A stretch of 64,000 nucleotides of DNA from the NCBI RefSeq assembly GCF_011378905.1, contig NZ_WTPY01000001.1, positions 310,001 through 374,000 on the forward strand. The letters run 5' to 3'. Under the pieces are notes generated by a model. The model did not search any database and was not told where the DNA came from. It was given only the letters and a program-made list of their open reading frames with translations. The position numbers and the translations under genes were made by a program. Below are positions 47,774 to 56,873 of the stretch, one piece after another; the stretch's first letter is position 1, and every line of letters begins with the position of its first letter. The stretch comes from Paraglaciecola sp. 20A4. GTDB taxonomy: Bacteria; Pseudomonadota; Gammaproteobacteria; Enterobacterales; Alteromonadaceae.

Positions 47774-48223
47774 CTATTCGACGTAAAATTTATGTTGGAA
47801 TTTAAGTACTTGTTTATCTTTCCCATCATTTATATCGACGGAGATACGAAAGGTTTCTTGATCGCTAAAGGCAATGACGGCGAGATAATAGATAGCATCG
47901 CCTTCCTTTATTTCTTTGAATAGTAATTTTTTGCTGACGCCGAGTAAATTGCGCGCGGTCCCTGTTAGAACGGCTGATTGAGCGATTTGAGACTCTGTAT
48001 TCAACACCGAAATATTGATAACGCCATTGTATTTACTCCGTACAATACCGTAATGCTTAGCAATGTCAGGGGTAATAAATGTGCTATCGAAAGCGATATA
48101 ATGCACATCCCAATCACCTAAGGTTTCTTTTTGTTCTGCCAGTGTAGCGACCGAAAAAAACAAACTAACGAGTAGCATAAAGCCACTCGCCATATTTAAC
48201 CGTTTAAAAGAAGCCAAATACAT
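47774..48223 (-). CDS. DUF4426 family periplasmic protein
   Basis: About 149 residues. A signal peptide (FKRLNMASGFMLLVSLFFSV, cleavage near ATLA-EQ) is followed by a small beta-rich domain starting ETLGDWDVHYIAFDSTFITPD and ending LKFQHKFYVE, the DUF4426 pattern. Function unknown; the family commonly sits beside yggT and proC. It overlaps the end of yggT by 20 bases from the ATG at 48223; a later ATG at 48193 is the alternative start. Confidence 0.82.
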   Translation of the reverse strand: MYLASFKRLNMASGFMLLVSLFFSVATLAEQKETLGDWDVHYIAFDSTFITPDIAKHYGIVRSKYNGVINISVLNTESQIAQSAVLTGTARNLLGVSKKLLFKEIKEGDAIYYLAVIAFSDQETFRISVDINDGKDKQVLKFQHKFYVE

Positions 48224-48746
48224 CACCCAATAATTTCTGCACGAAAATAATAACCAAAATCACCACCATAACGGATAAATCTAACCCACCTAAATTGGGT
48301 AGACGACGTCTTATGGGGGCAAGCAACGGCTCAGTCAATTGGCCTAACACCATATCCATCGGGTTGTAGCCTTGACTAACCCAACTCATGATTGCACGGA
48401 TGATTAACACCCACATCATCAAGGAAAGTGCTTCTTTTAACACTAAATAGAATGACCCAATCAATACGCCAAATGGATTGATATTGGTATTACCAATAAT
48501 TAGATTGAGCGCTACAATTTTTAGACCTGCCACTAAAAGCGCAAGGACTAACGTTGCCGTATCTATTCTGCCGATTGAGGGCAAAATTCTGCGTAGAGGC
48601 CCAACAATGGGATGGGTTGCCTTTACCACAAACTGGCTAAAGGGATTGTAAAAATCGGCTCGTGCTAGTTGCAGCCAAAAGCGCAACAGTACTACCATCA
48701 AGTACAATTCAAATAAGGTACTAATTAAAAACTGCATCGCGCTCAT
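48204..48746 (-). CDS. yggT: YggT family membrane protein
   Basis: 180 residues with two repeated YggT units, each with two hydrophobic helices and the motif PFSQFVVKATHPIVGPLRRI or its second-half counterpart QLTEPLLAPIRRRLPNLGG. These integral membrane proteins are linked to osmotic shock tolerance and, in plastids, to cytochrome assembly. The yggS-proC-yggT order is conserved in gammaproteobacteria. It follows proC by 25 bases. Confidence 0.92.
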   Translation of the reverse strand: MSAMQFLISTLFELYLMVVLLRFWLQLARADFYNPFSQFVVKATHPIVGPLRRILPSIGRIDTATLVLALLVAGLKIVALNLIIGNTNINPFGVLIGSFYLVLKEALSLMMWVLIIRAIMSWVSQGYNPMDMVLGQLTEPLLAPIRRRLPNLGGLDLSVMVVILVIIFVQKLLGDVFGFF

Positions 48747-48770
48747 TGAGGGGTCTCTTCTTAAAACTAA

Positions 48771-49592
48771 TTAAAACAATTTGGCCATTTCTTCGGCTCT
48801 GGTAATGGCGGCGCGCATTGCACCTGCTACTAATTCGTCTATACCGTTATTTTGAAAGTGCTCAACAGCCTTGGCAGTTGTGCCACCTTTAGAAGTAACT
48901 TGGGCTCGCAACTCGCCAATTTCAAGTTGCGGATTGTGACAAACCATTTCTGCTGCACCTAACATTGACTGCTGAACAAGCAGGCGTGCCGTATGATGGT
49001 CAAATCCTTGCTTCTCAGCTTCTTTTTGCATCGCTTCAAGAAAAGCATAAAAGTAAGCGGGGCTGCTGCCTGCCGCGGCAATCACGCCGTTGATCATGTT
49101 TTCTGACTCTACCCAAGCGATTTCACCGACTTGAGACATTAAATCTCCAGCGTATTGTCGGTCTTGTTGACTGACATTTGTTGGCGCATATAAACCAGTC
49201 ATGCCCTTGCCTAAAGAACTTGGTGTATTTGGCATGGTGCGAATAATATTATCTTGCCCGCCGAGCATTTCACTTAAACGTGCTGTTTCGATACCCGCAG
49301 CAATTGAAACAAATAATTTGCCTTCCAACGCCACATTATCTTTTAAATGGGCGCACATGGTTTCCATTAACTGAGGTTTAACGGCCAATACTACTACCTG
49401 AGCTTGTTCGACAGCCTGTTTGTTCTGCTGAGTTACTTGAATAGAAAAATCACTTTCTAGGGCATCTAGCTTTGGCATAGACGGGTTGCTAGCAATGATT
49501 TTATCTGCGGGGTAACCACTATTACACATGCCACTAATGATGCTTCTGCTCATGTTTCCTGCGCCAATAAAGGCGATATATCTATGTTGCAT
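48771..49592 (-). CDS. proC: Pyrroline-5-carboxylate reductase
   Basis: 273 residues. Rossmann NADPH motif FIGAGNMSRSIISGM at the start, VVLAVKPQLM, RTMPNTPSSLGKGMTGLYA, and the C-terminal AAGSSPAYFYAFLEAM and AQVTSKGGTTAKAVEHF signatures. It makes L-proline from pyrroline-5-carboxylate. The frame opens at 49625, but ATG 49592 has AGGA 5 bases upstream and gives the standard N-terminus. Confidence 0.96.
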   Translation of the reverse strand: MQHRYIAFIGAGNMSRSIISGMCNSGYPADKIIASNPSMPKLDALESDFSIQVTQQNKQAVEQAQVVVLAVKPQLMETMCAHLKDNVALEGKLFVSIAAGIETARLSEMLGGQDNIIRTMPNTPSSLGKGMTGLYAPTNVSQQDRQYAGDLMSQVGEIAWVESENMINGVIAAAGSSPAYFYAFLEAMQKEAEKQGFDHHTARLLVQQSMLGAAEMVCHNPQLEIGELRAQVTSKGGTTAKAVEHFQNNGIDELVAGAMRAAITRAEEMAKLF

Positions 49593-49647
49593 AATTATCC
49601 TATGTTGTGGATTTACATGAATCAAAAATCACTGGGATACACGAACG

Positions 49648-50331
49648 TTATTGACGAGATCCAAAAATTGCTCTGCCTATCCTAACCATCGTCGAGCCGC
49701 ATTCGATTGCGAGCTGAATATCGCCAGACATCCCCATGCTTAGAGTATCAATTTGCGGATATTTTGTCTGTAGCTGTGCAAAAATCTGCTGCATGGTTAA
49801 TAAACTATTCCGTTGCAAATCGGTATTATCCTGAGCTTTTGGAATCGTCATCAGTCCGCGTAACGTAAGATTTGGTAAGGCACTTATCTGCTCAGCGAGT
49901 GCGTCTACCTCGGTTATCGATACGCCAGCTTTACTGCTTTCGTTATCAACGTTGACTTGTATGCAAACGTTGAGTTTTTTATGGGCGCTACGTTGGTCAT
50001 TTAATCGCTGAGCTATTTTGAGACGATCGATACTGTGCACCCAGTCAAAATTTTCAGCAACGGGGCGCGTCTTATTTGACTGCAACGGACCAATAAAATG
50101 CCATTCTATATCGTCTAATTCACTAAGTTGCTGAATCTTGTCTACGCCTTCTTGGACATAATTTTCAGCAAATAGACGTTGTCCCATCTCATACGCTTGC
50201 ACGATATCGGATACGGGTTTGGTCTTAGTTACTGCTAGTAATTTAACTGAATTTGCTGGACGATTAGCCTCACAAGCACTCTGCTCGATTGTTTTCAGTG
50301 CGATTTTAAGTCGTTCTGCTATTGTTCCCAT
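49648..50331 (-). CDS. yggS: PLP-binding homeostasis protein, YggS family
   Basis: 227 residues. LLAVTKTKPV places the PLP lysine at Lys36, as in E. coli YggS; ENYVQEGVDK, WHFIGPLQSNKTR, VNVDNESSKAGV and SMGMSGDIQLAIECGSTMVRIG follow the family. It binds PLP without enzymatic turnover and balances vitamin B6 and amino-acid pools. The longer frame to 50394 would overlap pilT; ATG 50329-50331 is the conserved start. Divergent from pilT with a 28-base gap. Confidence 0.95.
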   Translation of the reverse strand: MGTIAERLKIALKTIEQSACEANRPANSVKLLAVTKTKPVSDIVQAYEMGQRLFAENYVQEGVDKIQQLSELDDIEWHFIGPLQSNKTRPVAENFDWVHSIDRLKIAQRLNDQRSAHKKLNVCIQVNVDNESSKAGVSITEVDALAEQISALPNLTLRGLMTIPKAQDNTDLQRNSLLTMQQIFAQLQTKYPQIDTLSMGMSGDIQLAIECGSTMVRIGRAIFGSRQ

Positions 50332-50359
50332 ATTACAACTTGTCAACGGAGAATAGACT

Positions 50360-51403
50360 TTGGATATTACCGAACTTTTAGCCTTTAGTGTCAAAAATAA
50401 CGCATCAGATTTACATCTTTCTGCAGGCTTACCGCCGATTATTCGGGTTGATGGAGAAATGCGTCGGCTAAATGTTCCTGCCTTAGATCACAAACAAGTT
50501 CACGCACTCATTTATGAAATTATGAATGATAATCAGCGCAAGGAATATGAAGAAAATTTAGAAACTGACTTTTCCTTTGAAGTGAAAGATTTATCTCGTT
50601 TTAGAGTAAATGCGTTTATGCAGAATCGTGGTGCAGCGGCGGTACTACGCACCATTCCCAGTAATATTTTGAGCCTAGATGATTTGGCTGCGCCACAAAT
50701 TTTTAAAGATATTATTAATCAGCCCACGGGTATCGTTTTAGTTACCGGGGCGACTGGTTCTGGTAAAAGTACTACGTTGGCGGCGATGGTTGATCATATT
50801 AATCGCCATAAACGTGAGCATATATTAACCATTGAAGACCCTATCGAGTTTGTCCATGAAAACAAACTTTGTGTGGTGAATCAGCGAGAAGTTCATCGTG
50901 ATACACATAGTTTCAGTAATGCTTTACGTTCGGCCTTGCGCGAAGATCCTGATGTTATTTTAGTAGGCGAACTGCGTGATTTAGAAACCATCCGCTTAGC
51001 TATATCCGCTGCTGAAACAGGGCACTTAGTGTTTGGAACGTTACATACCAACTCCGCACCTAAAACGATTGACCGGTTGATTGATGTTTTTCCTGCTGAG
51101 GAAAAATCTATGGTGCGTTCTATGTTGTCAGAGTCATTACGCGCCGTTATTTCCCAAACGTTACTTAAAAAAGTCGGAGGAGGACGGATCGCGGCGCATG
51201 AGATTATGTTGGGCATCCCAGCTATTCGAAACCTTATCCGCGAAGATAAGGTACCGCAGATGTATTCTGTTATGCAGACAAGTCAGGCTCATGGAATGCA
51301 AACGATGGATCAGTGTTTGAAAAAATTAGTCGCTCAAGGGGTTATTACCAATGAAGATGCCGCTGCCTTATCTATCGATAAAAAACCGACGATTAATTAT
51401 TAG
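50360..51403 (+). CDS. pilT: Type IV pilus retraction ATPase PilT
   Basis: 347 residues. Walker A GATGSGKST (130-138), Asp box TIEDPIEFVHENKLCVVNQRE, Walker B DVILVGELRD, His box ETGHLVFGTLHTNSA, and the PilT-specific C-terminal AIRNLIRE. The hexamer depolymerises the pilus for twitching motility. The start is TTG at 50360 with GGAG 8 bases upstream; no ATG fits. It is followed after 16 bases by pilU. Confidence 0.97.
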   Translation: MDITELLAFSVKNNASDLHLSAGLPPIIRVDGEMRRLNVPALDHKQVHALIYEIMNDNQRKEYEENLETDFSFEVKDLSRFRVNAFMQNRGAAAVLRTIPSNILSLDDLAAPQIFKDIINQPTGIVLVTGATGSGKSTTLAAMVDHINRHKREHILTIEDPIEFVHENKLCVVNQREVHRDTHSFSNALRSALREDPDVILVGELRDLETIRLAISAAETGHLVFGTLHTNSAPKTIDRLIDVFPAEEKSMVRSMLSESLRAVISQTLLKKVGGGRIAAHEIMLGIPAIRNLIREDKVPQMYSVMQTSQAHGMQTMDQCLKKLVAQGVITNEDAAALSIDKKPTINY

Positions 51404-51419
51404 CGCTAAATAAGGTGAG

Positions 51420-52538
51420 ATGCTTATGGACCTAACCCCATATTTACAAGAAATGACTGACGTAGGTGCGTCTGATTTATTTATTACTGTTGGTTTGCCT
51501 ATCAGTGCCAAAATAAATGGACAACTCACCCCTATTGGGGGTAGTAAGCTTGATGAAGATGGCGCTTGGGGCTTGGTACAAGACACTATGACGGATGTTC
51601 AGAAAGAACAATTTATTCAGACTAAAGAGTGTAATTTTGCGATTGCCCGTGAAGGTATTGGGCGCTTTAGATGCAGTGCTTTTTGGCAGCGAGACATGCC
51701 GGGCATGGTAATACGACGTATCGTGACTGAAATTCCGCAAGCGGATGATCTCGGTCTCCCTGAAGTGCTCAAAGATATCATTATGAGTAAGCGGGGATTG
51801 GTACTATTTGTTGGTGCTACCGGTACCGGGAAGTCAACGTCTTTAGCGGCGCTTATTGGGCATCGAAATAAACATTCAAAAGGACATATATTAACCATTG
51901 AAGATCCCATCGAATTTGTACATGAGCATCAAAACTGTGTGGTCACACAAAGAGAAGTCGGTATCGATACTATGTCATTTGACGATGCGTTAAAAAGCTC
52001 ATTACGCCAAGCTCCCGATGTTATTTTGATTGGCGAAATTCGCTCCATGGAAACCATGGAGTACGCCATGTCATTTGCTGATACGGGACATTTATGTGTG
52101 GCAACGCTACACGCTAATAATGCCAATCAAGCCATTGAGCGGATTATGCATTTGGCGCCGCCTGCACAGCATGAAAAGTTGCGGTTTGATTTAAGCTTAA
52201 ATATGCGCGCTGTTATAGCTCAGCAATTAGTGCCGACCGCTGATGGAAAAGGCCGTGTTGCAGCAATTGAAGTACTACTTAATTCACCTTTGGTGACTGA
52301 TTTAATTCAGCGCAATGAAATTGGTGGCTTGAAGGACGCTATGCGCAAAGGTAAAGAAATGGGTATGCAGAGCTTTGATATGGCGCTGTATAATTTGTAC
52401 CAGCAGCATACAATTAGCTTGGAGCAAGCGATTCACCATGCAGATTCCCCTAATGATTTACGCCTTATGATTAAACTTGATTCGGAAAATGGTAATACAC
52501 TGGGCTCGTTGTCAAACGTGTCTATCGACATGGATTAA
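51420..52538 (+). CDS. pilU: PilT paralogue PilU, retraction accessory ATPase
   Basis: 372 residues, homologous to PilT with Walker A GATGTGKST, DPIEFVHEHQNCVVTQREVG, DVILIGEIRSME and DTGHLCVATLHANNANQAIE. The longer C-terminal tail (SDPNDLRL-like end) and order directly after pilT identify PilU, which boosts pilus retraction force through PilT. Two start ATGs (51420 and 51426) are possible; AAGGTGAG precedes them. Confidence 0.95.
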   Translation: MLMDLTPYLQEMTDVGASDLFITVGLPISAKINGQLTPIGGSKLDEDGAWGLVQDTMTDVQKEQFIQTKECNFAIAREGIGRFRCSAFWQRDMPGMVIRRIVTEIPQADDLGLPEVLKDIIMSKRGLVLFVGATGTGKSTSLAALIGHRNKHSKGHILTIEDPIEFVHEHQNCVVTQREVGIDTMSFDDALKSSLRQAPDVILIGEIRSMETMEYAMSFADTGHLCVATLHANNANQAIERIMHLAPPAQHEKLRFDLSLNMRAVIAQQLVPTADGKGRVAAIEVLLNSPLVTDLIQRNEIGGLKDAMRKGKEMGMQSFDMALYNLYQQHTISLEQAIHHADSPNDLRLMIKLDSENGNTLGSLSNVSIDMD

Positions 52539-52568
52539 GCTATTTTGCTCAAGCGGTACTGAAATACA

Positions 52569-52877
52569 ATGAAACTATATACTAACAACGACCGATTTAT
52601 GGTTTGGCAGGTTAAGCAATTGCTAGATCAACATAATATTCCCTGCTTTATCAAAAATGAATTTGCCAGCGGTGCGATGGGAGAACTATCGCCTTTAGAT
52701 TGCCAGCCTGAAGTGTGGTTGAATGATGCCAGCTGGCGACCCAGAGCAGAAAAACTCATTGCCCAAATGAATATAACCACAAGGGACGAATGGGTGTGCT
52801 CAAATTGCGCAGAAACGAATGGCGGAAATTTTGAGGTTTGCTGGCAGTGCGGACAGGAAGCGCAAGTTGACCAATAA
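52569..52877 (+). CDS. DUF2007 protein with C-terminal zinc finger
   Basis: 102 residues. The N-terminal 75 residues are the DUF2007 (putative signal-transducing protein) ferredoxin-like domain: KLYTNNDRFMVWQVKQLLDQ, IPCFIKNEFASGAMG, QPEVWLND. The C-terminus adds WVCSNCAETNGGNFEVCWQC, with the exact RanBP2-type spacing W-x-C-x2-C-x3-N-x6-C-x2-C. It may bind a protein or nucleic acid partner. It sits between pilU and xerD and overlaps the xerD start by 11 bases. Confidence 0.88.
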   Translation: MKLYTNNDRFMVWQVKQLLDQHNIPCFIKNEFASGAMGELSPLDCQPEVWLNDASWRPRAEKLIAQMNITTRDEWVCSNCAETNGGNFEVCWQCGQEAQVDQ

Positions 52878-53772
52878 AACGCTAAATGTTGATGTGGTTG
52901 AGCGATTCTTGGATACCATCTGGTTGGAAAAAGGGCTTAGCGAAAATACCCTTGATGCGTATCGAAGTGATTTGACCAAGTTTAGGGATTTTTTGCTGAC
53001 GCAGGCGCCGCCCGTTCATTTACTGGATATACAAACCGAAGATATTAATCACTATATGGCACATCGTTACGATAGTGGTTTATCTGAACGTAGCACTGCG
53101 CGCTGTTTAAGTAGCCTAAGGCGATTTTCTGGTTACATGCTAGCCCACGGCATACGAGAAGATGATCCTATCAGTCGTATACAAAACCCTAAACTCAGTC
53201 AACCGTTACCTAAAACGCTATCTGAGGAACAAGTAGATGATCTGCTGAACGCACCGCAAACTGACGATCCTATTCAATTGCGAGACAAAGCGATGCTTGA
53301 GGTTTTGTACGCAACCGGTTTGCGCGTAACAGAGCTTGTTACTTTGAGGGTAGGGCAGTTAAGTATCTCCCAAGGAGTGGTCAGAGTCACGGGCAAGGGA
53401 AATAAAGAACGCCTAGTGCCGTTAGGCGAAGAGGCATTAGATTGGCTAACCGTTTACATGAAAGATGCCAGGGGATTATTGCTAAGAAATGAAAGCGATG
53501 TGTTATTCCCAAGTAATCGAGGCACCATTATGACTCGGCAAACTTTCTGGCATAGAATCAAATTTCATGCTGCCCAAGCAAATATTAATAGTGATTTGTC
53601 GCCCCATACACTGCGTCACGCTTTCGCAACTCACTTATTAAATCATGGGGCTGATTTACGAGTGGTACAGATGTTATTGGGGCATAGCGATTTATCTACT
53701 ACCCAAATATATACTCATGTAGCGACAGCTCGTTTACAAGAGCTAGTCGCAACCCATCATCCGCGTGGCTAG
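52867..53772 (+). CDS. xerD: Tyrosine recombinase XerD
   Basis: 301 residues, the family length. The N-terminal SAM-like domain starts VVERFLDTIWLEKGLSENT. Catalytic residues are visible: Arg153 in ATGLRVTELV, Lys in VTGKGNKERLVPLG, HTLRHAFATHLL (His-Arg), LLGHSDLSTTQIYTH (His, Tyr282). With XerC it resolves chromosome dimers at dif. I placed the start at TTG 52867 with AGGAAG about 6 bases upstream, which matches E. coli XerD; the frame stays open to 52819. It precedes dsbC and recJ as in E. coli. Confidence 0.95.
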   Translation: MTNKTLNVDVVERFLDTIWLEKGLSENTLDAYRSDLTKFRDFLLTQAPPVHLLDIQTEDINHYMAHRYDSGLSERSTARCLSSLRRFSGYMLAHGIREDDPISRIQNPKLSQPLPKTLSEEQVDDLLNAPQTDDPIQLRDKAMLEVLYATGLRVTELVTLRVGQLSISQGVVRVTGKGNKERLVPLGEEALDWLTVYMKDARGLLLRNESDVLFPSNRGTIMTRQTFWHRIKFHAAQANINSDLSPHTLRHAFATHLLNHGADLRVVQMLLGHSDLSTTQIYTHVATARLQELVATHHPRG

Positions 53773-53924
53773 GGATACAAAGTTACGTTAAGGTATTAAG
53801 AGTGTGAGTATTTGTGTCACCTGCTTGGTATCCAGCTGATAAGCAGTTAATATGCATATTAGATAGAATGAAATTATTTTGTACTCTCGTGGTCTTATCC
53901 TTATCCGTTCAAAGTGGAATTTAT

Positions 53925-54659
53925 ATGAAATATCGTGTTTTTTTTCTGGCCATGTGTGCCTTTTTATCAATCAGTTATGGCGCAAATGCTGCTGATACAG
54001 CAAAAAGTGGTCAAAACCTTGATAGTGTTAAGCAAAAAATTCAAAAGTCATTGGGTATGCAAGTTTCAGCGATAGGTGATTCACCTGTGCCTGGTTTGTT
54101 GCAAGTACAAACTGATAAAGGTTTGTTTTATACCAGTGAAGATGGCAAATACTTACTGCAAGCACGGATCTTTAATTTAGACGAAGGTATGCGTAATGAA
54201 ACAGAAAATACCCTTACGCAAATGCGCTTAGATGGTATTGATCAGTTTAAAGACTCTACTATTGAATATAAAGCCGACAACGAAAAATACGTGGTTAACG
54301 TATTTACTGACATTACGTGTGGCTATTGCCGCAAATTGCACAATCAAATGGATGAGTATAACGACTTAGGCATCACTGTCCGCTACTTAGCATTTCCCCG
54401 TGCAGGATTAAACAGTCAGCCATACCAAGATATGGTATCCGTATGGTGTTCTGATAATCCGCAAAAAGCACTTAATGAAGCTAAAGGGGGCGAAAATGTG
54501 GCCAAGTTAAGCTGTTCAAATGAAGTGGCTGAGCAATATAATTTTGGTCAGAGTGTCGGCGTAAATGGCACTCCAAATATTATACTGCCTAATGGTAGTG
54601 TCGTACCTGGCTACCAACCTCCTGCTCAATTGCTGCAAGCCATTCAAGACGCATCTTAA
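53925..54659 (+). CDS. dsbC: Disulfide isomerase DsbC
   Basis: 244 residues. A signal peptide (MKYRVFFLAMCAFLSISYG, cut near ANA-AD), an N-terminal dimerisation domain (GLLQVQTDKGLFYTSEDGKY), then a thioredoxin domain with active site CGYC (Cys132, Cys135) in VFTDITCGYCRKLH and cis-Pro GVNGTPNIIL. Two further cysteines (175, 197) form the structural disulfide. It reshuffles wrong disulfides in the periplasm, kept reduced by DsbD. The ORF is open to 53814, but ATG 53925 begins the signal peptide. Confidence 0.95.
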   Translation: MKYRVFFLAMCAFLSISYGANAADTAKSGQNLDSVKQKIQKSLGMQVSAIGDSPVPGLLQVQTDKGLFYTSEDGKYLLQARIFNLDEGMRNETENTLTQMRLDGIDQFKDSTIEYKADNEKYVVNVFTDITCGYCRKLHNQMDEYNDLGITVRYLAFPRAGLNSQPYQDMVSVWCSDNPQKALNEAKGGENVAKLSCSNEVAEQYNFGQSVGVNGTPNIILPNGSVVPGYQPPAQLLQAIQDAS

Positions 54660-54666
54660 GGTTTTT

Positions 54667-54688
54667 CGCAGGAGTCTTTACTCCTGCG
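54667..54688 (+). terminator. Hairpin after dsbC
   Basis: CGCAGGAG (54667-54674) and CTCCTGCG (54681-54688), an 8-bp perfect stem with a 6-base loop. The following CTTCCTAT is only weakly T-rich, so read-through to recJ is likely. Confidence 0.5.
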
Positions 54689-54734
54689 CTTCCTATACGC
54701 GCACGTTTTCACCCTTTTAATGTAGAGTAAGTTT

Positions 54735-56453
54735 GTGCAAATACGCCGTCGTTCCCCTGTTTCTGATGATCATCTTCCCGCGTCAATCGATCCAACCTTA
54801 AAGCAAGTTTATGCCGTTCGGGGCATCACAACCGAGCAGCAATTAGAACGTAGTGCCAAAGCCCTTTTGCATTATAAAGAGATGTCGGGGATAGATCAGG
54901 CTGTGTCTATTCTGTCCTCAGCGCTAGCTGAAGGTAAACGCATTATTATTGTGGGGGATTTCGATGCTGATGGCGCAACCAGTACAGCATTAAGCATGTT
55001 AGCGTTGGGCATGATGGGCAGTAAAAATCACGATTATCTGGTACCTAATCGTTTTGATTTTGGTTACGGACTCAGCCCTGAAATTGTTGATGTTGCCTTC
55101 GAGCAAGGTGCTCAGGTGATCATGACGGTCGATAATGGCATTGCCTGCTTTGCTGGTGTCGAACGGGCCAAAGCGTTAGGGATTACCGTGCTGGTGACCG
55201 ATCATCACTTAGCTGCAGAAACATTACCTATTGCAGATGCTATTGTTAACCCCAATCAACCGAATTGCGCGTTTATGTCTAAAAATTTGGCGGGTGTGGG
55301 AGTTGCATTTTATTTAATGCTAGCGCTTAGGGCGCACCTGCGCCAAATAGACTGGTTTACACAGCACAATATTGCCGTGCCTAATTTGGCTGAACTATTA
55401 GACATTGTTGCGTTAGGCACAGTGGCTGACGTCGTCCCTTTGGACGAAAATAATCGAATTTTGGTTCATCAAGGGTTATTGCGAATTCGCAGTGATAAAT
55501 GTCGCCCAGGTATTCAAGCTTTGATAGATGTAGCTGGACGCGATAAGCGTAAAATGGTCGCGTCTGATTTAGGGTTTGTTATAGGGCCTAGATTAAATGC
55601 TGCGGGTCGTTTAGACGATATGTCTATGGGGATAGAGTGTTTGCTGACAGACTCAGATTACAAAGCTAAGCAAATCGCTGTTGAGTTGGATAGCTTGAAT
55701 CGAGAACGTCGAGAAATTGAACAGTCCATGCAGCAAGAAGCAGTGGCGGCATTAGAGAATTTGCAATTGAGTGAAGAAGATATGCCCCATGGGCTTGTCT
55801 TGTATCAAGCAGATTTTCATCAAGGTGTCATTGGCATTTTGGCTGGCCGCATCAAAGAAAAATATTTCAGGCCAACGATTGCTTTCGCCCATCAAGATGA
55901 TGCGATACTTAAAGGTTCTGCTCGTTCGATTCCAGGGGTGCATATTCGTGATTTACTTGAAGAATTAAGCAGTCGCTATCCTGGGATCATCATTAAATTT
56001 GGCGGTCATGCAATGGCAGCTGGATTGAGTATTGAGTTAGCAAAACTTACTGAATTTACCCAGCGCTTTACTCAGCTGGCAGAAGAACATTTAGCAGGTC
56101 AACCCTTAGCAGGTGAGTTGATATCAGATGGTCAAATACCGGCCAGTTCTATGACCCTTGATTTTTGTCAAATGCTCAAAGATGCAGGCCCATGGGGGCA
56201 AGGCTTTCCAGAACCCTTGTTTGATGGCGAGTTTGAGTTAGTCGAGCAGCGGATCGTGGGGCAAAAACACCTCAAGATGATGCTCAGACTAGCGACAGGA
56301 AAGCTTATCGACGGCATTGCGTTTAATGTGGATACGCAAATATGGCCTAACACGCATTGCAAGCGAGTTGAGCTAGCGTATAAACTTGATATAAATGAAT
56401 TTCGAGGCCGCACGAGTTTACAGTTTTTAGTAGAAGGGTTAAATCCTCTTTAA
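54735..56453 (+). CDS. recJ: Single-strand-specific exonuclease RecJ
   Basis: 572 residues. DHH-family motifs in order: IIIVGDFDADGATSTALS, QVIMTVDNGIACF, VTDHHLAAETLP, then the DHHA1 part with GVIGILAGRIKEKYFRP and FGGHAMAAGLSIE. It degrades 5' single-stranded ends in recombination (RecFOR) and mismatch and base-excision repair. The start is GTG at 54735. The third gene of the conserved xerD-dsbC-recJ set, and followed here by recO two genes later. Confidence 0.96.
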   Translation: MQIRRRSPVSDDHLPASIDPTLKQVYAVRGITTEQQLERSAKALLHYKEMSGIDQAVSILSSALAEGKRIIIVGDFDADGATSTALSMLALGMMGSKNHDYLVPNRFDFGYGLSPEIVDVAFEQGAQVIMTVDNGIACFAGVERAKALGITVLVTDHHLAAETLPIADAIVNPNQPNCAFMSKNLAGVGVAFYLMLALRAHLRQIDWFTQHNIAVPNLAELLDIVALGTVADVVPLDENNRILVHQGLLRIRSDKCRPGIQALIDVAGRDKRKMVASDLGFVIGPRLNAAGRLDDMSMGIECLLTDSDYKAKQIAVELDSLNRERREIEQSMQQEAVAALENLQLSEEDMPHGLVLYQADFHQGVIGILAGRIKEKYFRPTIAFAHQDDAILKGSARSIPGVHIRDLLEELSSRYPGIIIKFGGHAMAAGLSIELAKLTEFTQRFTQLAEEHLAGQPLAGELISDGQIPASSMTLDFCQMLKDAGPWGQGFPEPLFDGEFELVEQRIVGQKHLKMMLRLATGKLIDGIAFNVDTQIWPNTHCKRVELAYKLDINEFRGRTSLQFLVEGLNPL

Positions 56454-56554
56454 AATCGTTTATATAGGTGCATAGTAACGTCAAGCGGGCTACATATCGT
56501 TTTGTGTTCGCTGTGGTGCTATTATGTTTGTTCTTAGGCAAATAGGGCGTAATG

Positions 56555-56836
56555 ATGGCAAAAAAATCGGAAATCGATAAGTTGCTTAGTAAACATGAAG
56601 AGTTGACCCATTCTGAAGACATGGACGTAGAGTCTCATGTGCAACGCAAGGAAGATCAATGGTTTGTAAACACTTTGGTAATTAAAGGTTATGACGTGCC
56701 GTTTCGTTTTCGCCGCAAAAAGCAGTACAAAAACCTCGAAGGTGCTCGGGTTAATCTGACGTACTACGCCATTACTGAAGAAATAGCCGGATTCCCATTC
56801 GAAGCCATGAAAGTGGTCCGAATTAAAGTCTCTTAA
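56555..56836 (+). CDS. Small protein between recJ and recO
   Basis: 93 residues, not assigned to a family. A charged N-terminal helix (EIDKLLSKHEELTHSEDMD) is followed by a small beta-rich domain with WFVNTLVIKGYDVPFRFRRK and VNLTYYAITEEIAGFPFEAM. No signal or membrane segment. ATG 56552 and 56555 are both possible; AGGG lies 7 bases before the second. It keeps good coding character and position in what looks like a recJ-recO transcription unit. A role in DNA repair is only suggested by location. Confidence 0.75.
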   Translation: MAKKSEIDKLLSKHEELTHSEDMDVESHVQRKEDQWFVNTLVIKGYDVPFRFRRKKQYKNLEGARVNLTYYAITEEIAGFPFEAMKVVRIKVS

Positions 56837-56873
56837 GTACTCCTCGTTCCCCCTTGTAATTGAAGAGCGTACC

